Shown here: positions 44,589 to 54,835 of the stretch, piece by piece
How positions within the stretch are numbered: the stretch's first letter is position 1
How the letters are laid out: the number at the start of each line of letters is the position of its first letter
NCBI RefSeq assembly: GCF_040869045.1
Contig: NC_090319.1
Span: forward strand, 260,974,897 to 261,038,896
Source: Eurosta solidaginis
Lineage: Eukaryota; Arthropoda; Insecta; Diptera; Tephritidae
Direction of reading: 5' to 3'
Length of the DNA: 64,000 nucleotides
Program-made: the position numbers and the translations under genes
The notes under the pieces: model-generated
The model's database searches: none
Told to the model about the DNA's origin: nothing
What the model saw: the letters and a program-made list of their open reading frames with translations, nothing else

Positions 44589-45811
44589 TAAAAAGGTGGA
44601 CCGCAAATTATCTGGGTGGTCGGCAGGCATCGGTGCAATTCAGAAACGAAACATCAAAACAAAGGAGAATTAAACAAGGGGTGCCACAGGGTGGTGTCCT
44701 ATCCCCGCTTTTGTTTAATTTCTACAAATCTAAGCTACCTTCACCACCGGAAGGAGTCACAATCGCTTCCTACGCCGATGACTGCACAATAATTGCCACA
44801 GGCCCAGGCCCAAAGATCGATGAGCTATGCAATAAAATAAACGGCTATCTCCCTGATCTCTCCAGTTTTTTCGCCTCGCGAAACCTGGCATTGTCACCGA
44901 CTAAATCTTCCGCGACCTTATTTACAACATGGACGCCCCAAATGTCGACCATATTGAACATCCACGTCGATGGCACTACGCTACCGACTGTCCTACACCC
45001 CAAAATCTTGGGTGTGACGTTTGATCAGGATCTACATTTTGGTGCGCACGCAACCGCAATTGTTCCAAGAATTCAGAGCCGTAATAAAATCCTCAAATCC
45101 CTTGCTGGCAGTACCTGGGGAAAAGATAAAGAAACGCTCTTGACCACATACAAAGCAATTAGCCAGCCGATTACGTGCTACGCGTCACCCATATGGTCGC
45201 CAAGCCTAAAAACCACCCACTGGAAGAAACTACAGGCCTGCCAAAATACTGCTCTCAGAATCGCCACGGGCTGTCTTCTTATGTCCCCAGAACACCATCT
45301 GCATAATGAGGCGAGAATACTCCCCATCAGGGAGAGAAATGAGATGCTGACCAAACAGTTTCTGTTGAATACCCAGAAACCTGGGCATCCCAACAGACAT
45401 CTGATTGACGAACCAGCACCGCCTAGGGGCCTAAGGAGTCATCTCCGTAAGCATTTTGAGGAAATACGGCACCTGAGAACCCAGCCGTATGAAGCGGAAA
45501 AACACAAGCAGGTCCTTGGTGAACTCCATAGACAGGCGTCGGACCTTTATGTCGGGAATTGCCCGGTGAAGCCAGTACTTGAAGAAAAATATCCAGAACT
45601 CGCAGAAGAGGAACGCATACTCCCCAGAGAAACGCGTGTCGCTCTTGCTCAACTTCGTTCTGGATACTGTAACAGGTTAAACTCTTACCTATCCAGAATC
45701 AACCCCGACATACAAAATGTATGCCCTGCTTGCAATGTGTCCCCACATGACACCAACCATCTCTTTCATTGTAATGTGGAACCAACGCCTCTAACACCCC
45801 TTTCCTTATAG
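44589..45811 (+). pseudogene. RT and C-terminal region of Jockey-like copy 1
   Basis: One open frame. Motif B is RIKQGVPQGGVLSPLLFNFY, motif C is SYADDCTI (YADD at 44771-44782), then KSSATLFTTWT and HPKILGVTFDQDL (motif E region), the thumb (TTYKAISQPITCYASPIWSP) and a C-terminal CPACN...HLFHC Cys/His motif. The frame is open upstream to an ATG at 44489, but that ATG lies in hAT A, so the first 33 codons are not part of the element. A TAG at 45809-45811 replaces the usual Trp codon and cuts off about the last 23 residues (SFLGLPLED region). There is no endonuclease, so it cannot mobilise itself. Confidence 0.9.
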
Positions 45812-45928
45812 TCCACCCCTGTTGAAACGGCAAGTTTCCTTGGACTCCCGTTAGAGGATATTGATGACAATTTGTGATAGGTCGCGGCTATTAGGTGGGG
45901 CGAGCATTGCTACAACAACAACAACTAC
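44589..45928 (+). mobile_element. Jockey-like non-LTR retrotransposon, copy 1 (5'-truncated)
   Basis: Starts in the RT at RWTANYLGGRQASVQF and ends with an ACAACAACAACAACT tail. A perfect 14-bp duplication AAGTCATTTGCAAA flanks it (44575-44588 and 45929-45942). It is inserted between the left end and the transposase of hAT A. It is very similar to copy 2 over the whole shared length and keeps about 110 bp near the 3' end that copy 2 has lost. Confidence 0.93.
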
Positions 45929-46020
45929 AAGTCATTTGCAAAGCAGCTCTGAATGTACGAAAAATTTGTAAATTTTTCGATGAAAATATATAGTTAAGTT
46001 GTTTTGTTGCCGAGCACAAT

Positions 46021-46503
46021 TTGCCACTTGCAATTATGAATCATTTAAATATGCTTATGAAAAATACCATAACTGATTCTAAAATGGTGAACAAATTTTG
46101 CATCAATAGAATTAAGGCACAGAAAATAATAACTCAAATAACAGGGCCAGAAAATTACAAATCCATAATTGCATTTTGTAAGAATTATTACTCTCTAATA
46201 ATAGATGAAACGACTGATATATGTATATCAAAAAATTTGGCAGTTTCGATTCGAATTTTTGATAAAAAGGGCATTGATAGATTTTTAGATTTGATACCGT
46301 TGACCGATAGTAGCATGGAGGGTATTTTTAATGCCATTATTAAATCTTTGAAAGACCAGTCTATGCCACTTGAAAAAATAATTGATTTCAATGCCGACAA
46401 TTCCTCGGTTATAATGGGAGCAAAAGGCGAAGTGCAAGTAAGGCTGAAGCAAGTTGTTCAAAATTTGCATACTAATGGATGTGTTTGTCACATTTTAAAT
46501 TTA
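46021..46503 (+). pseudogene. hAT A transposase, central part
   Basis: Frame beginning near an AEHNLPLAIMNHL word upstream of the first Met, then YYSLIIDETTDICISKNLAV (first catalytic Asp region), DFNADNSSVIMG (second Asp region) and a CVCHILNL end, the conserved Cys-His-x-Leu-Asn-Leu of DUF4371/ZMYM-type hAT transposases. The reading frame stops at TAG 46504-46506, which is the first three bases of hAT B. The N-terminal BED zinc finger is not present. The enzyme would cut and paste elements with matching ends. Confidence 0.85.
46496..46503. other. Target site duplication, hAT B left
   Basis: TAAATTTA, repeated exactly at 50968-50975 on the other side of hAT B. Confidence 0.9.
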
Positions 46504-47105
46504 TAGAGATGGAAAAGGGGTAAATACCCAAATGTTAAATACCCGGTAAGTTGGTTATATATGGTAAAAATGGGTAAATACCCAAATATTTACCCAAAAT
46601 AAGGGTAAAAATAATCTTTTGGAAAATATGGGAAACAAACACACAAATTCAATCCAAATTGTACCCAATTTGTCCTATATTGGTGGGTAGTTATCCATTA
46701 CGCTATTGGCTGAATTAGTTTTCGTCTGTAATCCAACGTTTTCAAAAATATTTAGCCAATAATGCATGCCGTTGCAAAAATTTAAGTTTACCTAGTAAAC
46801 ATTTTAAGTCAAAAAAGAGTCTGCAAAATATCTAAATTGGAGGCCGAAACCAATGTATTTCCCTTATGTCGTGTGAGTGGTCGTCCTATATATACCTATT
46901 AACGTATATCATTTGAGCCTAAATAAGAGTCCGACATAAGACTTAAAAGGCGTTTAAACAGCTCATATTATACTCTACTGGAACTCACCGGCGTCATTTT
47001 TAACTGGAATAAATTCTGATTATCTTACCTAATGGCCTATTTATTAGGCATCATCAGCGCTTATTGGAGACATATATAGTTCTACACACCAGGACAGAGC
47101 GTGGC

Positions 47106-48305
47106 CTATCTGCTCGGTCAGGCGCTGCAAATCTAGAAATCATCAACATCTACATCCCTCCTGTCACCTGTTGCCCCAGTGGATACCGCCCTAATATCGA
47201 GGCCTTACTCACTGGCAACAATCGCATTATCTTAGGCGATTTCAATGCCCATCACGACCTATGGCATTCAAACTTGCGGGCGGACAGTAGGGGTGAGATG
47301 TTGGCGGATCAAATAGAAGAAACGACGTTCTGCACAATAAACGGAGACGCCCCCACACGTATGGTAGGAAGCTGTCATAGCTCGCCAGATATCTCAATCG
47401 TGATCGCAGAACTCGTAAACTGAGTCAACTGGCAGCCGATGGTAACATTGGCATCCGACCACCTGCCCATACTTATTTCGTTCGAGCGTACCGCCGACTT
47501 CATCGTCACCGAAAAACGCACTTTCATAAACTTCAAAAAAGGAAAGTGGGAAGAATATAAATCTGCAACAGACAGCAGCTTTGCTGCCCTCCCTATCCCG
47601 ACTGATGCCCGCCAAGGGGAGCGTGCCTTCCGTAAGGTCATTGAATCCGCCTCGGCAAATTTCATTCCCGCCGGGAGAATTCCCGAAATCCGGCCCCACT
47701 TCCCGGCGGAGGCCGCGATCTTAGCGAGGGAATGCGACCTTATAAGACAGCTTGATCCAGGCGACCCCCAAATAAGGGATATAAACCAACGCATCAGATT
47801 GCTTGTGGACGAACACAAGCGGGCGAAATGGGAAGAGCACCTAAGAGGTTGTAACCTCTCTACCGGTGTAGGTAAACTTTGGTCCACCGTAAAGTCCCTA
47901 TCGAATCCGACTAAGCACAAAGACAAAGTTTCCATCGCCTTTGGCGATAAGGTGCTGTCGGATGCGAAAAAATGCGCGAGCGCTTTCTGCCGACAATATA
48001 TAATGCATCCTACAGTTGACAAAGATAGACGGAGAGCCAATAGACACGCACATAAACACAAATTCAGCGCGTCACCAATCACCATCACCGCTAGAGAGGT
48101 TGAGGACGCCATTGGTCGCGCTAAACCATCCAAAGCAGTGGGCCCAGACGGCATAGCCATGCCGATGCTTAAAAACCTAGGGAAAGAGGGTTTCAAATAT
48201 TTAGCGCATGTCTTCAACCTGTCTCTTTCCACCTCTGTCATACCCGAGAAATGGAAAATGGCCAAGGTGGTCCTGCTACTAAAGCTGGGAAACCAGCTAA
48301 CATAG
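47106..48305 (+). pseudogene. Endonuclease and RT N-terminal region of Jockey-like copy 2
   Basis: Apurinic-type endonuclease motifs: NIYIPP, LGDFNAHHDLWHS (catalytic Asp/Asn), SSPDISI and SDHLPI (catalytic Asp-His). One in-frame TGA at 47421-47423 interrupts it between SSPDISI and SDHLPI. The linker and the start of the RT follow (KAVGPDGIAMPMLKNLG; SVIPEKWKMAKVVLLLK). At about 48280-48300 the frame shifts, after which GESYRPISLL continues in another frame. The long antisense open frame at 47375-48265 is a shadow. The endonuclease nicks the target to prime reverse transcription. Confidence 0.88.
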
Positions 48306-49760
48306 GTGAGTCATATCGTCCGATATCTCTCCTATCGCCAGTAGCAAAGACGCTTAAAGCCATTTTGCTCCCTTATTTCCAAGCACATTTGCAGCTAGCC
48401 CTCATCAGCATGGCTTCAGAAAACTCCATAGCACTACCTCCGCGCTAAATGTCATTGGCACCCAGATAAATTGCGGTTTGAATCAATACCCCCACCATAG
48501 AACAGTACTCGTAGCGCTAGACCTATCAAAAGCCTTTGATACGGTCAACCATGGCTCGTTACTGCAAGACCTGGAAGGGTCTACCCTTCCCCATGTCTTA
48601 AAAGGTGGACCGCAAATTATCTGGGTGGTCGGCAGGCATCGGTGCAATTTAGAAAGGAAACATCAAAACCAAGGAGAATTAAACAAGGGATGCCACAGGG
48701 TGGTGTCCTATCCTCACTTTTGTTTAATTTCTACATATTAAAGCTACCTTCACCACCGGAAGGAGTCACAATCGTTTCCTACGCCGATGACTGCACAATA
48801 ATGGCCACAGGCCCAGGCCCAGAGATCGATGAGCTATGCAATAAAATAAACGGCTATCTCCCTGATATCTCCAGTTTTTTCGCCTCGCGAAACCTGGCAT
48901 TGTCACCGACTAAATCTTCCGCGACCTTATTTACAACATGGACGCCCCAAATGTCGACCATATTGAACATCCACGTCGATGGCACTACGCAACCGACTGT
49001 CCTACACCCCAAAATCTTGGGTGTGACGTTTGACCAGGATCTAAATTTTGGTGCGCACGCAACCGCAATTGTTCCGAGAATTCAGAGCCGTTATAAAATC
49101 CTCAAATCCCTTGCTGGCAGTACCTGGGGACAAGATAAAGAAACGCTCATGACCACATACAAAGCAATTAGCCAGCCGATTACGTGCTACGCGTCACCCA
49201 TATAGTCGCCAAGCCTAAAAACTACCCACTGGAAGAAACTACAGGCCTGCCAAAATACTGCTCTCAGAATCGCCACGGGCTGTCTTCTTATGTCCCCAGA
49301 ACACCATCTGCATAATGAGGCGAGAATACTCCCCATCAGGGAGAGAAATGAGATGCTGACCAAACAGTTTCTGTTGAATACCCAGAAACCTGGGCATCCC
49401 AAGAGACATCTGATTGACGAACCAGCACCGCCTAGGGGCCTAAGGAGTCATCTCCGTAAGCATTTTGAGGAAATACGGCACCTGAGAACCCAGCCGTATG
49501 AAGCGAAAAAACACAAGCAGGTCCTTGGTGAACTCCATAGATAGGCGTCGGACCTTTATGTCGGGAATTGCCCGGTGAATCCAGTACTTGAAGAAAAATA
49601 TCCAGAACTCGCGGAAGAGGAACGCATACTCCCCAGGGAAACGCGTGTCACTCTTGCTCAACTTCGTTCTGGATACTGTAACAGGTTAAACTCTTACCTA
49701 TCCAGAATCAACCCCGACATACAAAATGTATGCCCCGCTTGCAATGTTAGAGGATATTGA
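48251..49760 (+). pseudogene. RT and C-terminal region of Jockey-like copy 2
   Basis: Pieces in several frames: YRPISLLSPVAKTL (48251-48448), VALDLSKAFDTVNH (motif A, 48478-48741), GMPQGGVLSSLLFNFY and SYADDCTIM (48642-49205, YADD at 48780-48791), then stops at 49203 and 49542 and a final piece with RSGYCNRLNSYL and CPACN. The last Cys/His residues and the SFLGLPLED end are deleted. It is inactive but recent, since the amino-acid sequence is close to copy 1. Confidence 0.88.
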
Positions 49761-49835
49761 TGACAATTTGTGATCGGTCGCGGCTATTAGGTAGGCGCGA
49801 GCATTGCTACAACAACAACAACAACAGAGCGTGGC

Positions 49836-50967
49836 AGATTTGCGGTGACATTAAAAATATCGAGAAGCGTCCATGAGCGGAGAAACGTCGGTGCTTATAC
49901 AAAAAAAGAATAGTAAGGGTAACAATAATGTACAAATGTAATTCATTTTGTATTAAAATGAAAAATTGTCGTAACAAAGTTTCAATATTTGTTCCAAACT
50001 CGCTTTGACGAACATAAATATTTGATAAATGATAATTTTTTTATGCTAGGTTAATAGCTTTTAGGCCGATAATAAGAGGCAGAAATGAAATTTCCCTTAC
50101 CCTCTGATTCGTCATTACCCACTTATTTTGGATTCGTTTCGGATTCTTAAATTATGAGCGTCGTGAGCATGTTTGAGGGGTGGCTTTGTTTGCGTAAATA
50201 TGTGTACCCTCTAAACATTCTCGAAGCGCTTACAGTTCTGTAGTTCAATATGGGTCCGAAAGACATGAAAAATATCAGCCTCAAAAATGCTAATGTCTAA
50301 GAGCCTTTTATTACTCCAATTTGATGAACTTATGAACAAAGGAAAAATATTAAATCAGCAAACTAGGCAGCTCCGGAATAAAAACTCAGAAATTTTCTGC
50401 GACAGTTTATTCTAAATAAATAATTAATTCAACTAATAGTTATTTCATTTCTATCTTATAGTGATGGGAGTTGTATCACAAAAATTTTCTCCCCTATGCT
50501 TTCCGCTGCGGATATTTGTCAAAAATTCTTCCTAAAAGCCCTGAAGTAGTGTCATTAAAGAACTCAAAATTAGCAGTATGTGACGCCAATAAAGCTCATA
50601 TACGATATCGGAAGGAAGCCTGTATAAGATTTATGCTAGAGGCAAAATATGAGCGTGTTAGAAGTCATATAGCATTCGCTTCAGGCTCCTAAATGAGTTC
50701 ATAACGAGAGCAAACGATCTAAAGTTTGGTCTCCTTTCAGACTAATTGTTGACTCTGAGTGTTTGCTGGGTTGTTTGTTTAAAATCAAAACGAACATTAT
50801 TTTAATTTCAAATGATGTATAAATTTAATTGCTGAATTGTAGATCCAAACAGCCTCGATTCAAATGATTTTTAAATACCCAAAAAAAGATACAAAAAATG
50901 AATATTCCGGGTATTTTCCTGGTATTTACCCACAAAAATGGTAAAACCCGGTAAAATCACAACTCTA
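49836..50967. other. Right part of hAT B, no recognised gene
   Basis: AT-rich. One 73-codon frame (50471-50692) is not recognised. The last 90 bp carry AAATACCC and GGGTATTTTCC words that mirror the left end. Confidence 0.6.
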
Positions 50968-50975
50968 TAAATTTA
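50968..50975. other. Target site duplication, hAT B right
   Basis: TAAATTTA, identical to 46496-46503. The base after it, 50976, is the first base of a codon in the frame that ended at 46503. Confidence 0.9.
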
Positions 50976-51958
50976 GCTTCAATGGCCGCTTGTGATGTAT
51001 TTCCCAACAAAATTGATAAATTTTTAAAAGACGTAAACTATCATTTTTGTAACAGCCCCCTTAGGAGGGCAGACTTTCAGAGTTTTCAAGAACATTTCGC
51101 CACAGAAATGCATGTTATACTAAAGTACGTCCCACAAGGCGGCTTTCTAGACAAGCAGTCATAGATAGAATTCTTGAGCAATGGGATGCCCTCAAGTATT
51201 ATTTTAATCTTTACGGATTTGAAAATAAAAGCAGTAATCAAAATATTAACCTTATATCGGCACTTTTTCAAAGTCCTATTTATTTTACATTTCTTTGTTA
51301 TATTTTAAGTGAAATAAATAATGTGAATATAGAAATGCAGTCTGAAGATATTGGCATACATTTACTTATTACCAAATTAAAACTTTTATAAAAAAAATTT
51401 ATTTAGACTCCTGTCCTGTATGGATGTTAAATATTGATTCAGACGAAAATCACTTAACCCCAGATCAAGTTTACTGCGGTGTTAATATGGATATTATTCT
51501 ATCAAACAACCTTTTCGAAAAAGATGACATACACATATTTAAGAGCTGTGCTAAACAATTTTATATACAATTTTGTAGTACTTTATTAAAGAAAATAAAT
51601 TTGAATGATAGAACTTTGTTGTGGGCTGCAGATCTTTCACTAGAAAGTATTTTAAGTGGTGAAACAAATAGTATTGTGCCTTTAGTTATGCACTTGTTTC
51701 CGAAATCTGCATTTGATAAAATAGGGAAAATTTATTCTGAATTTATATCTTTAGCAGAGCATGAGAGCCTTAAAAAATTCAAGAATTTAAATATATGCAG
51801 CTTTTGCGAAGAATTAAAATCAGTTAAAAATAAATTAAATGCGCAAATGTTTTCTAATATTTATAGAATAGTTCAAGGCATATTGTCGATTCCACATTCA
51901 TCCACAAATGTAGAAAGGATATTTTCTATACAAAATTTAATTAAAACTAAGACTTGAT
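50976..51958 (+). pseudogene. hAT A transposase, C-terminal part
   Basis: Continues directly from CHILNL with ASMAACDVF, in the same frame. At about 51140 the frame shifts; the conserved hAT stretch SRQAVIDRILEQWDALKYYF is then readable in the next frame. After a second shift near 51400, 51424-51958 holds the rest, ending in the dimerisation motif IPHSSTNVERIFS (hATC) and two stop codons. At least two frameshifts make it a pseudogene. Codons are AT-rich, as in the first half. Confidence 0.85.
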
Positions 51959-52512
51959 GAAATCAACTAACAATAGCTGTCATAATATAGAAACGAAAAA
52001 AAGCTTTTTGTCAACTGAGTTATTTAAAGAACTCAAAGAAGAAGAACTGTTAATGTAGTGATTGAAACCTGAGTTATTAGTATAGATGTAGGCGACAATT
52101 TGTTAACTTTTATACATGAATATAAATCTTTTGAACCTAAAATGTTTTTATGAAACGTTTTTGCATTGAATGCAGCTGTTATTTCTTTTAAATATTAATT
52201 TTGTATTCCTTACTGGTACTCAATAGAGAAATGTTTTTATATATGTATATTATTGTACGCTTCAATCGATAAATTTCTTTTATTATTTTTACTGGAAAAG
52301 TATTTCTTCATAAATCATATTTCCCTGTTATACTACCTTTAATTTGTTTTAGAAAGTTTCCTGACTAAAAACAGTTTTTAGATAAAGAAGCAGAATATAG
52401 CTCTAGTTTGGTTCAAATTCACATCCGAAGACTTTTGGTACATTTTGGGATGATTTGGTATATTTTGTTTCCTCGTTTGGTACAAAATGAAAAAATCCAT
52501 TTATCATCCCTG

Positions 52513-52520
52513 GTAAGGTT
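52513..52520. other. Target site copy shared by hAT A and hAT C
   Basis: GTAAGGTT. It directly follows the CATCCCTG end of A and directly precedes the TAGAGCTG end of C. One base differs from the copies at 44447 and 53391. Confidence 0.88.
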
Positions 52521-53390
52521 TAGAGCTGCAAAAGTATTGATATAAATATCGATACATCGATACCAAGTTCGTGGTGCGGTTATCGATGTTTTTTTTCTAA
52601 ATATGGAGTACTTTATTCCCATTTCTTATTCCTTTTTCTAGCGGCAGAATTAACAGCGTCTAAAACTTTGGTAAGGCAAATAAAACATGAATAAATAAAA
52701 TTACATACATTATGTCAGATTTGTGTTTATTTTAGATGAATACCTAACAAGTTGGTGGCTCTGAATATTAAAAAATTCTTACAAAAGTTCAATGTGAAAG
52801 TTACGTTATATTTTTCACATTATATACACATATATACATGTATTCGCATATGCAGATATACACGCAACAGAAGACATCATTGAGTTTGAAGACGAAAATT
52901 GTGTTGCCAAAAAGCTACGAAATGTAAAGTCAAGCATTTGGACCCATTTTGACAAAATCAGTAATGCTATTGCAAAAAATGTTTCACCATCTAGTACGAC
53001 CGCATACAACTGCAAATTTAGATACACATAGCTCGCCAAATAAGATTAATTTTTATACGAAAAAACATATGAAGATCCATCATCACGTAAAAGGCTTTTG
53101 TCAGCACCCTACTGGGGTTAAGCCACCGCAGACGTTCGGCCTTTTCCCATCGTGGATGACAAAGGATGTCGTAACTTCGCTTCGCTGTATAAGCTACCAT
53201 CGCGGTATTTATAAATTCTGATATATACCTGATACATAAATTTCTGATATATACCTGATATTGCTTTGAAATTGAGTAAGCGCTTTTCACTATAACAAAA
53301 AATTCGATATATATCGCGATATATCGATACCCTCCCTCTTAAATATCGAAAATATAGAGTATACCGAATATCGATACTTTTGCAGCTCTA
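52521..53390. mobile_element. hAT-type transposon C, 870 bp
   Basis: The ends are TAGAGCTGCAAAAGTAT in perfect inverted repeat (17 bp, extending to GATAT with one mismatch), followed on both sides by ATCGATA-rich subterminal sequence. The 8-bp flanks are GTAAGGTT and GTAAGGAT. The interior holds a short BED-finger-like relic but no transposase core, so it is an internally deleted derivative. Confidence 0.9.
52870..53031 (+). pseudogene. BED zinc finger-like relic in hAT C
   Basis: Frame reading EFEDENC, then SSIWTHFDKISNAIAK and a stop at 53029-53031. The SxxWxHF start is that of the BED finger at the N-terminus of hAT transposases. The expected Cys pair after Ala is not in place and the frame stops early. 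The call rests on about 15 residues. Confidence 0.45.
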
Positions 53391-53398
53391 GTAAGGAT
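53391..53398. other. Target site copy, hAT C right
   Basis: GTAAGGAT, identical to the copy left of hAT A at 44447-44454. Confidence 0.88.
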
Positions 53399-54045
53399 GG
53401 TAGCAATTTAACAAACCAAGTTAGTGGTTAGAGAGAAAAATGGTCCAACGTAGCCGTGTGCGACGAACGGGGTACTTGAGAATGGAGAGTGTCGGAGATT
53501 TCCCCAGCAGGCCGATGATCGGCAATCGGTCAACACTTGTAGCAGCGGGGTGTTATCGCAGCGGCAGCCGATCGGCGATGGGATAGTAACGGCGGGGGTG
53601 GTGACGGCAACAGCTGTGCAGTAAGGCGACCAACAGCGATCGTAAGGCGAGGGAGCGCGTGTCAGTGGCGTAACCAGAAAAAGGATCGTCGGTTATAGGA
53701 GAAAGGCTTGATTACCTGTCCGCTGTGGCGGCTTTTCGCAGGGCAGAAAAGGGGTCATTATCTGCAACGTGACTTCAAGGAATCAATTAATGCCGGATCC
53801 CTAGCTGGACATCGCTGCTTGCATGACTGCACGGCTGCAGAGTTGGATGTGGAAGTGCACCAGCCGGAACTCCGTAGGCCAATTCGTGGGCTGAGGAGAA
53901 ATGCACCCTAAAGGTACAGCGGTAGCCCTTTAGCTGGCGAATCGACTTACTGCCGGATCCATGCCACAGGAGAGGGGGTCGGGTGGCCATAAGGCGGCGA
54001 GGTCCTCTTCGCTTATTATGGGTGCAAATGTGATAGCCTTACATA
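53399..54045. other. GC-rich island, probable decayed retroelement
   Basis: Much richer in G and C than anything nearby (CGGCGGGGGTGGTGACGGC-type sequence at 53590-53620). The frame at 53708-53911 contains CPLWRLFAGQKRGHYLQRDF, which recalls a CCHC zinc knuckle (CxxCxxxGHxxxxC) with Cys residues lost, so a gag relic is possible. Not established; could also be an old host exon. Confidence 0.35.
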
Positions 54046-54290
54046 TCACCCTAATAAAAATGTATTGCGGCAGCATTCTGTAAAAAAATATCTCATGCAC
54101 ATACAAATTATATGAGTGCACTTGAAATTGAATTAGCTGCGTAGAAAGCTAACTTGATTTCCAATTTTTGTTCCGTCTGACATTTCCGTATGACGTTGGC
54201 ATACATGTTTTACATTATCGCAACGCATACTTATTTCGGTTATGGGGAAAAAAACTCGTATATGATCGTGTATTACGTTAATAGGTTGGC
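54046..54290. mobile_element. MITE, diverged copy
   Basis: Shares with 58925-59176, in the same order, ATGCACATACAA...TATGAG, AATTGAATT, CAATTTTTGTTC, GACATTT, TTTACATT, CGCAACGCAT and CTTATTT. The ends CACCCTAATAAAAATG and, inverted, GCCAACCTATTAACG are eroded TIRs. Noncoding. Confidence 0.65.
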
Positions 54291-54379
54291 CTGATAAAGG
54301 TCCGGTCCGTTACCCCCACAAGCGAAGGGTGACCTGCGCTATGACGGCAGTTCCTTCCATATCCGGTGGTAGATTTGGC

Positions 54380-54835
54380 TCGCTTGCTGGACATCATCAT
54401 CATTCCGCGTTCTTCAGCTCACAGCCTGCGAGGTAGACCTGGGTACGAAGGCAACAACGCTTCGCAGCTGTAGAACCGGCTCGGCCATAGCTGTGAGCAA
54501 AGACTGGGGTGGCAATAAGACGCTGAAGATTTAATAATGAGCCATACAAGCTTTGCGCAGACATCAATGTAGCTCAGCGAATTAAAACGGAGCGAAAACG
54601 CTGGCTATGCCATGTTATGCGAATGAAAGACGATGCTCTGGCTAAGAAAGTATTTTTTATCGGAACTCGCCTATGGAAGCAGAGGAAGAGGGCGGCCCCC
54701 ACTCTGCTGTAAGTACGAGATGGAAAACCATTCAAATTCTCTTGGTGTGACCAATTGGCACCAGTTTATCTAGCAAAGAAGCCTTGCTAGACAACCATAA
54801 TCGCTTAAACGGTTAAGCGCCATTTAAGTAAGTAA
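54380..54835 (+). pseudogene. RTE-like retrotransposon C-terminal relic
   Basis: Frame around 54566-54720 reads RIKTERKRWLCHVMRMKDDA, similar to the conserved RLRWLGHVxRM end region of RTE-type and related LINE proteins, followed by RKRAAPTLL. The sequence ends with CTTAAACGGTTAAGCGCC and ATTTAAGTAAGTAAT, the same tip as at 19158-19206. No RT motif remains. Confidence 0.5.

Larger units (their letters stand above)
47106..49823 (+). mobile_element. Jockey-like non-LTR retrotransposon, copy 2
   Basis: A 2.7-kb element inside hAT B, flanked by a perfect 12-bp duplication ACAGAGCGTGGC (47094-47105 and 49824-49835). It holds most of an endonuclease domain, the RT and the C-terminal region, then an ACAACAACA tail. 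It is 5'-truncated (no ORF1) and lacks about 110 bp near the 3' end compared with copy 1. Confidence 0.93.
46504..50967. mobile_element. hAT transposon B, inserted in the hAT A transposase
   Basis: The ends are TAGAGATGG (46504) and, inverted, TAGAGTTGTG (ending 50967). The subterminal regions on both sides are rich in GGGTAAATACCC palindromes and AAATACCCGG words. A perfect 8-bp duplication TAAATTTA flanks it. Without the Jockey-like copy 2 it is about 1.7 kb and encodes no recognisable transposase (a 73-codon frame at 50471-50692 is unidentified), so it is non-autonomous. Confidence 0.92.
44455..52512 (+). mobile_element. hAT transposon A (composite, carries nested insertions)
   Basis: The ends are CAGTGATGATAA (44455) and, inverted, CAGGGATGATAA (ending 52512), a hAT-type terminus with one mismatch in 12. 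The flanking 8-bp duplication is GTAAGGAT/GTAAGGTT. Inside is a hAT transposase split into 46021-46503 and 50976-51958. Removing the Jockey-like copy 1 and hAT B leaves about 2.2 kb, shorter than a complete autonomous element, and the N-terminal part of the transposase (BED finger) is missing. Transposition would require an enzyme from elsewhere. Confidence 0.9.

Noticed and set aside
47375..48265. 296-codon open frame on the minus strand
   Set aside because: It is antisense to the Jockey-like endonuclease and RT frame, which has clear motifs. The antisense protein has no known domain.
25795..49835. Shared CAGAGCGT in the target duplications of SINE 4 and Jockey-like copy 2 as a sign of one endonuclease
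   Set aside because: The words overlap by eight bases but the other SINE and Jockey-like targets do not share it, so chance is the simplest view.
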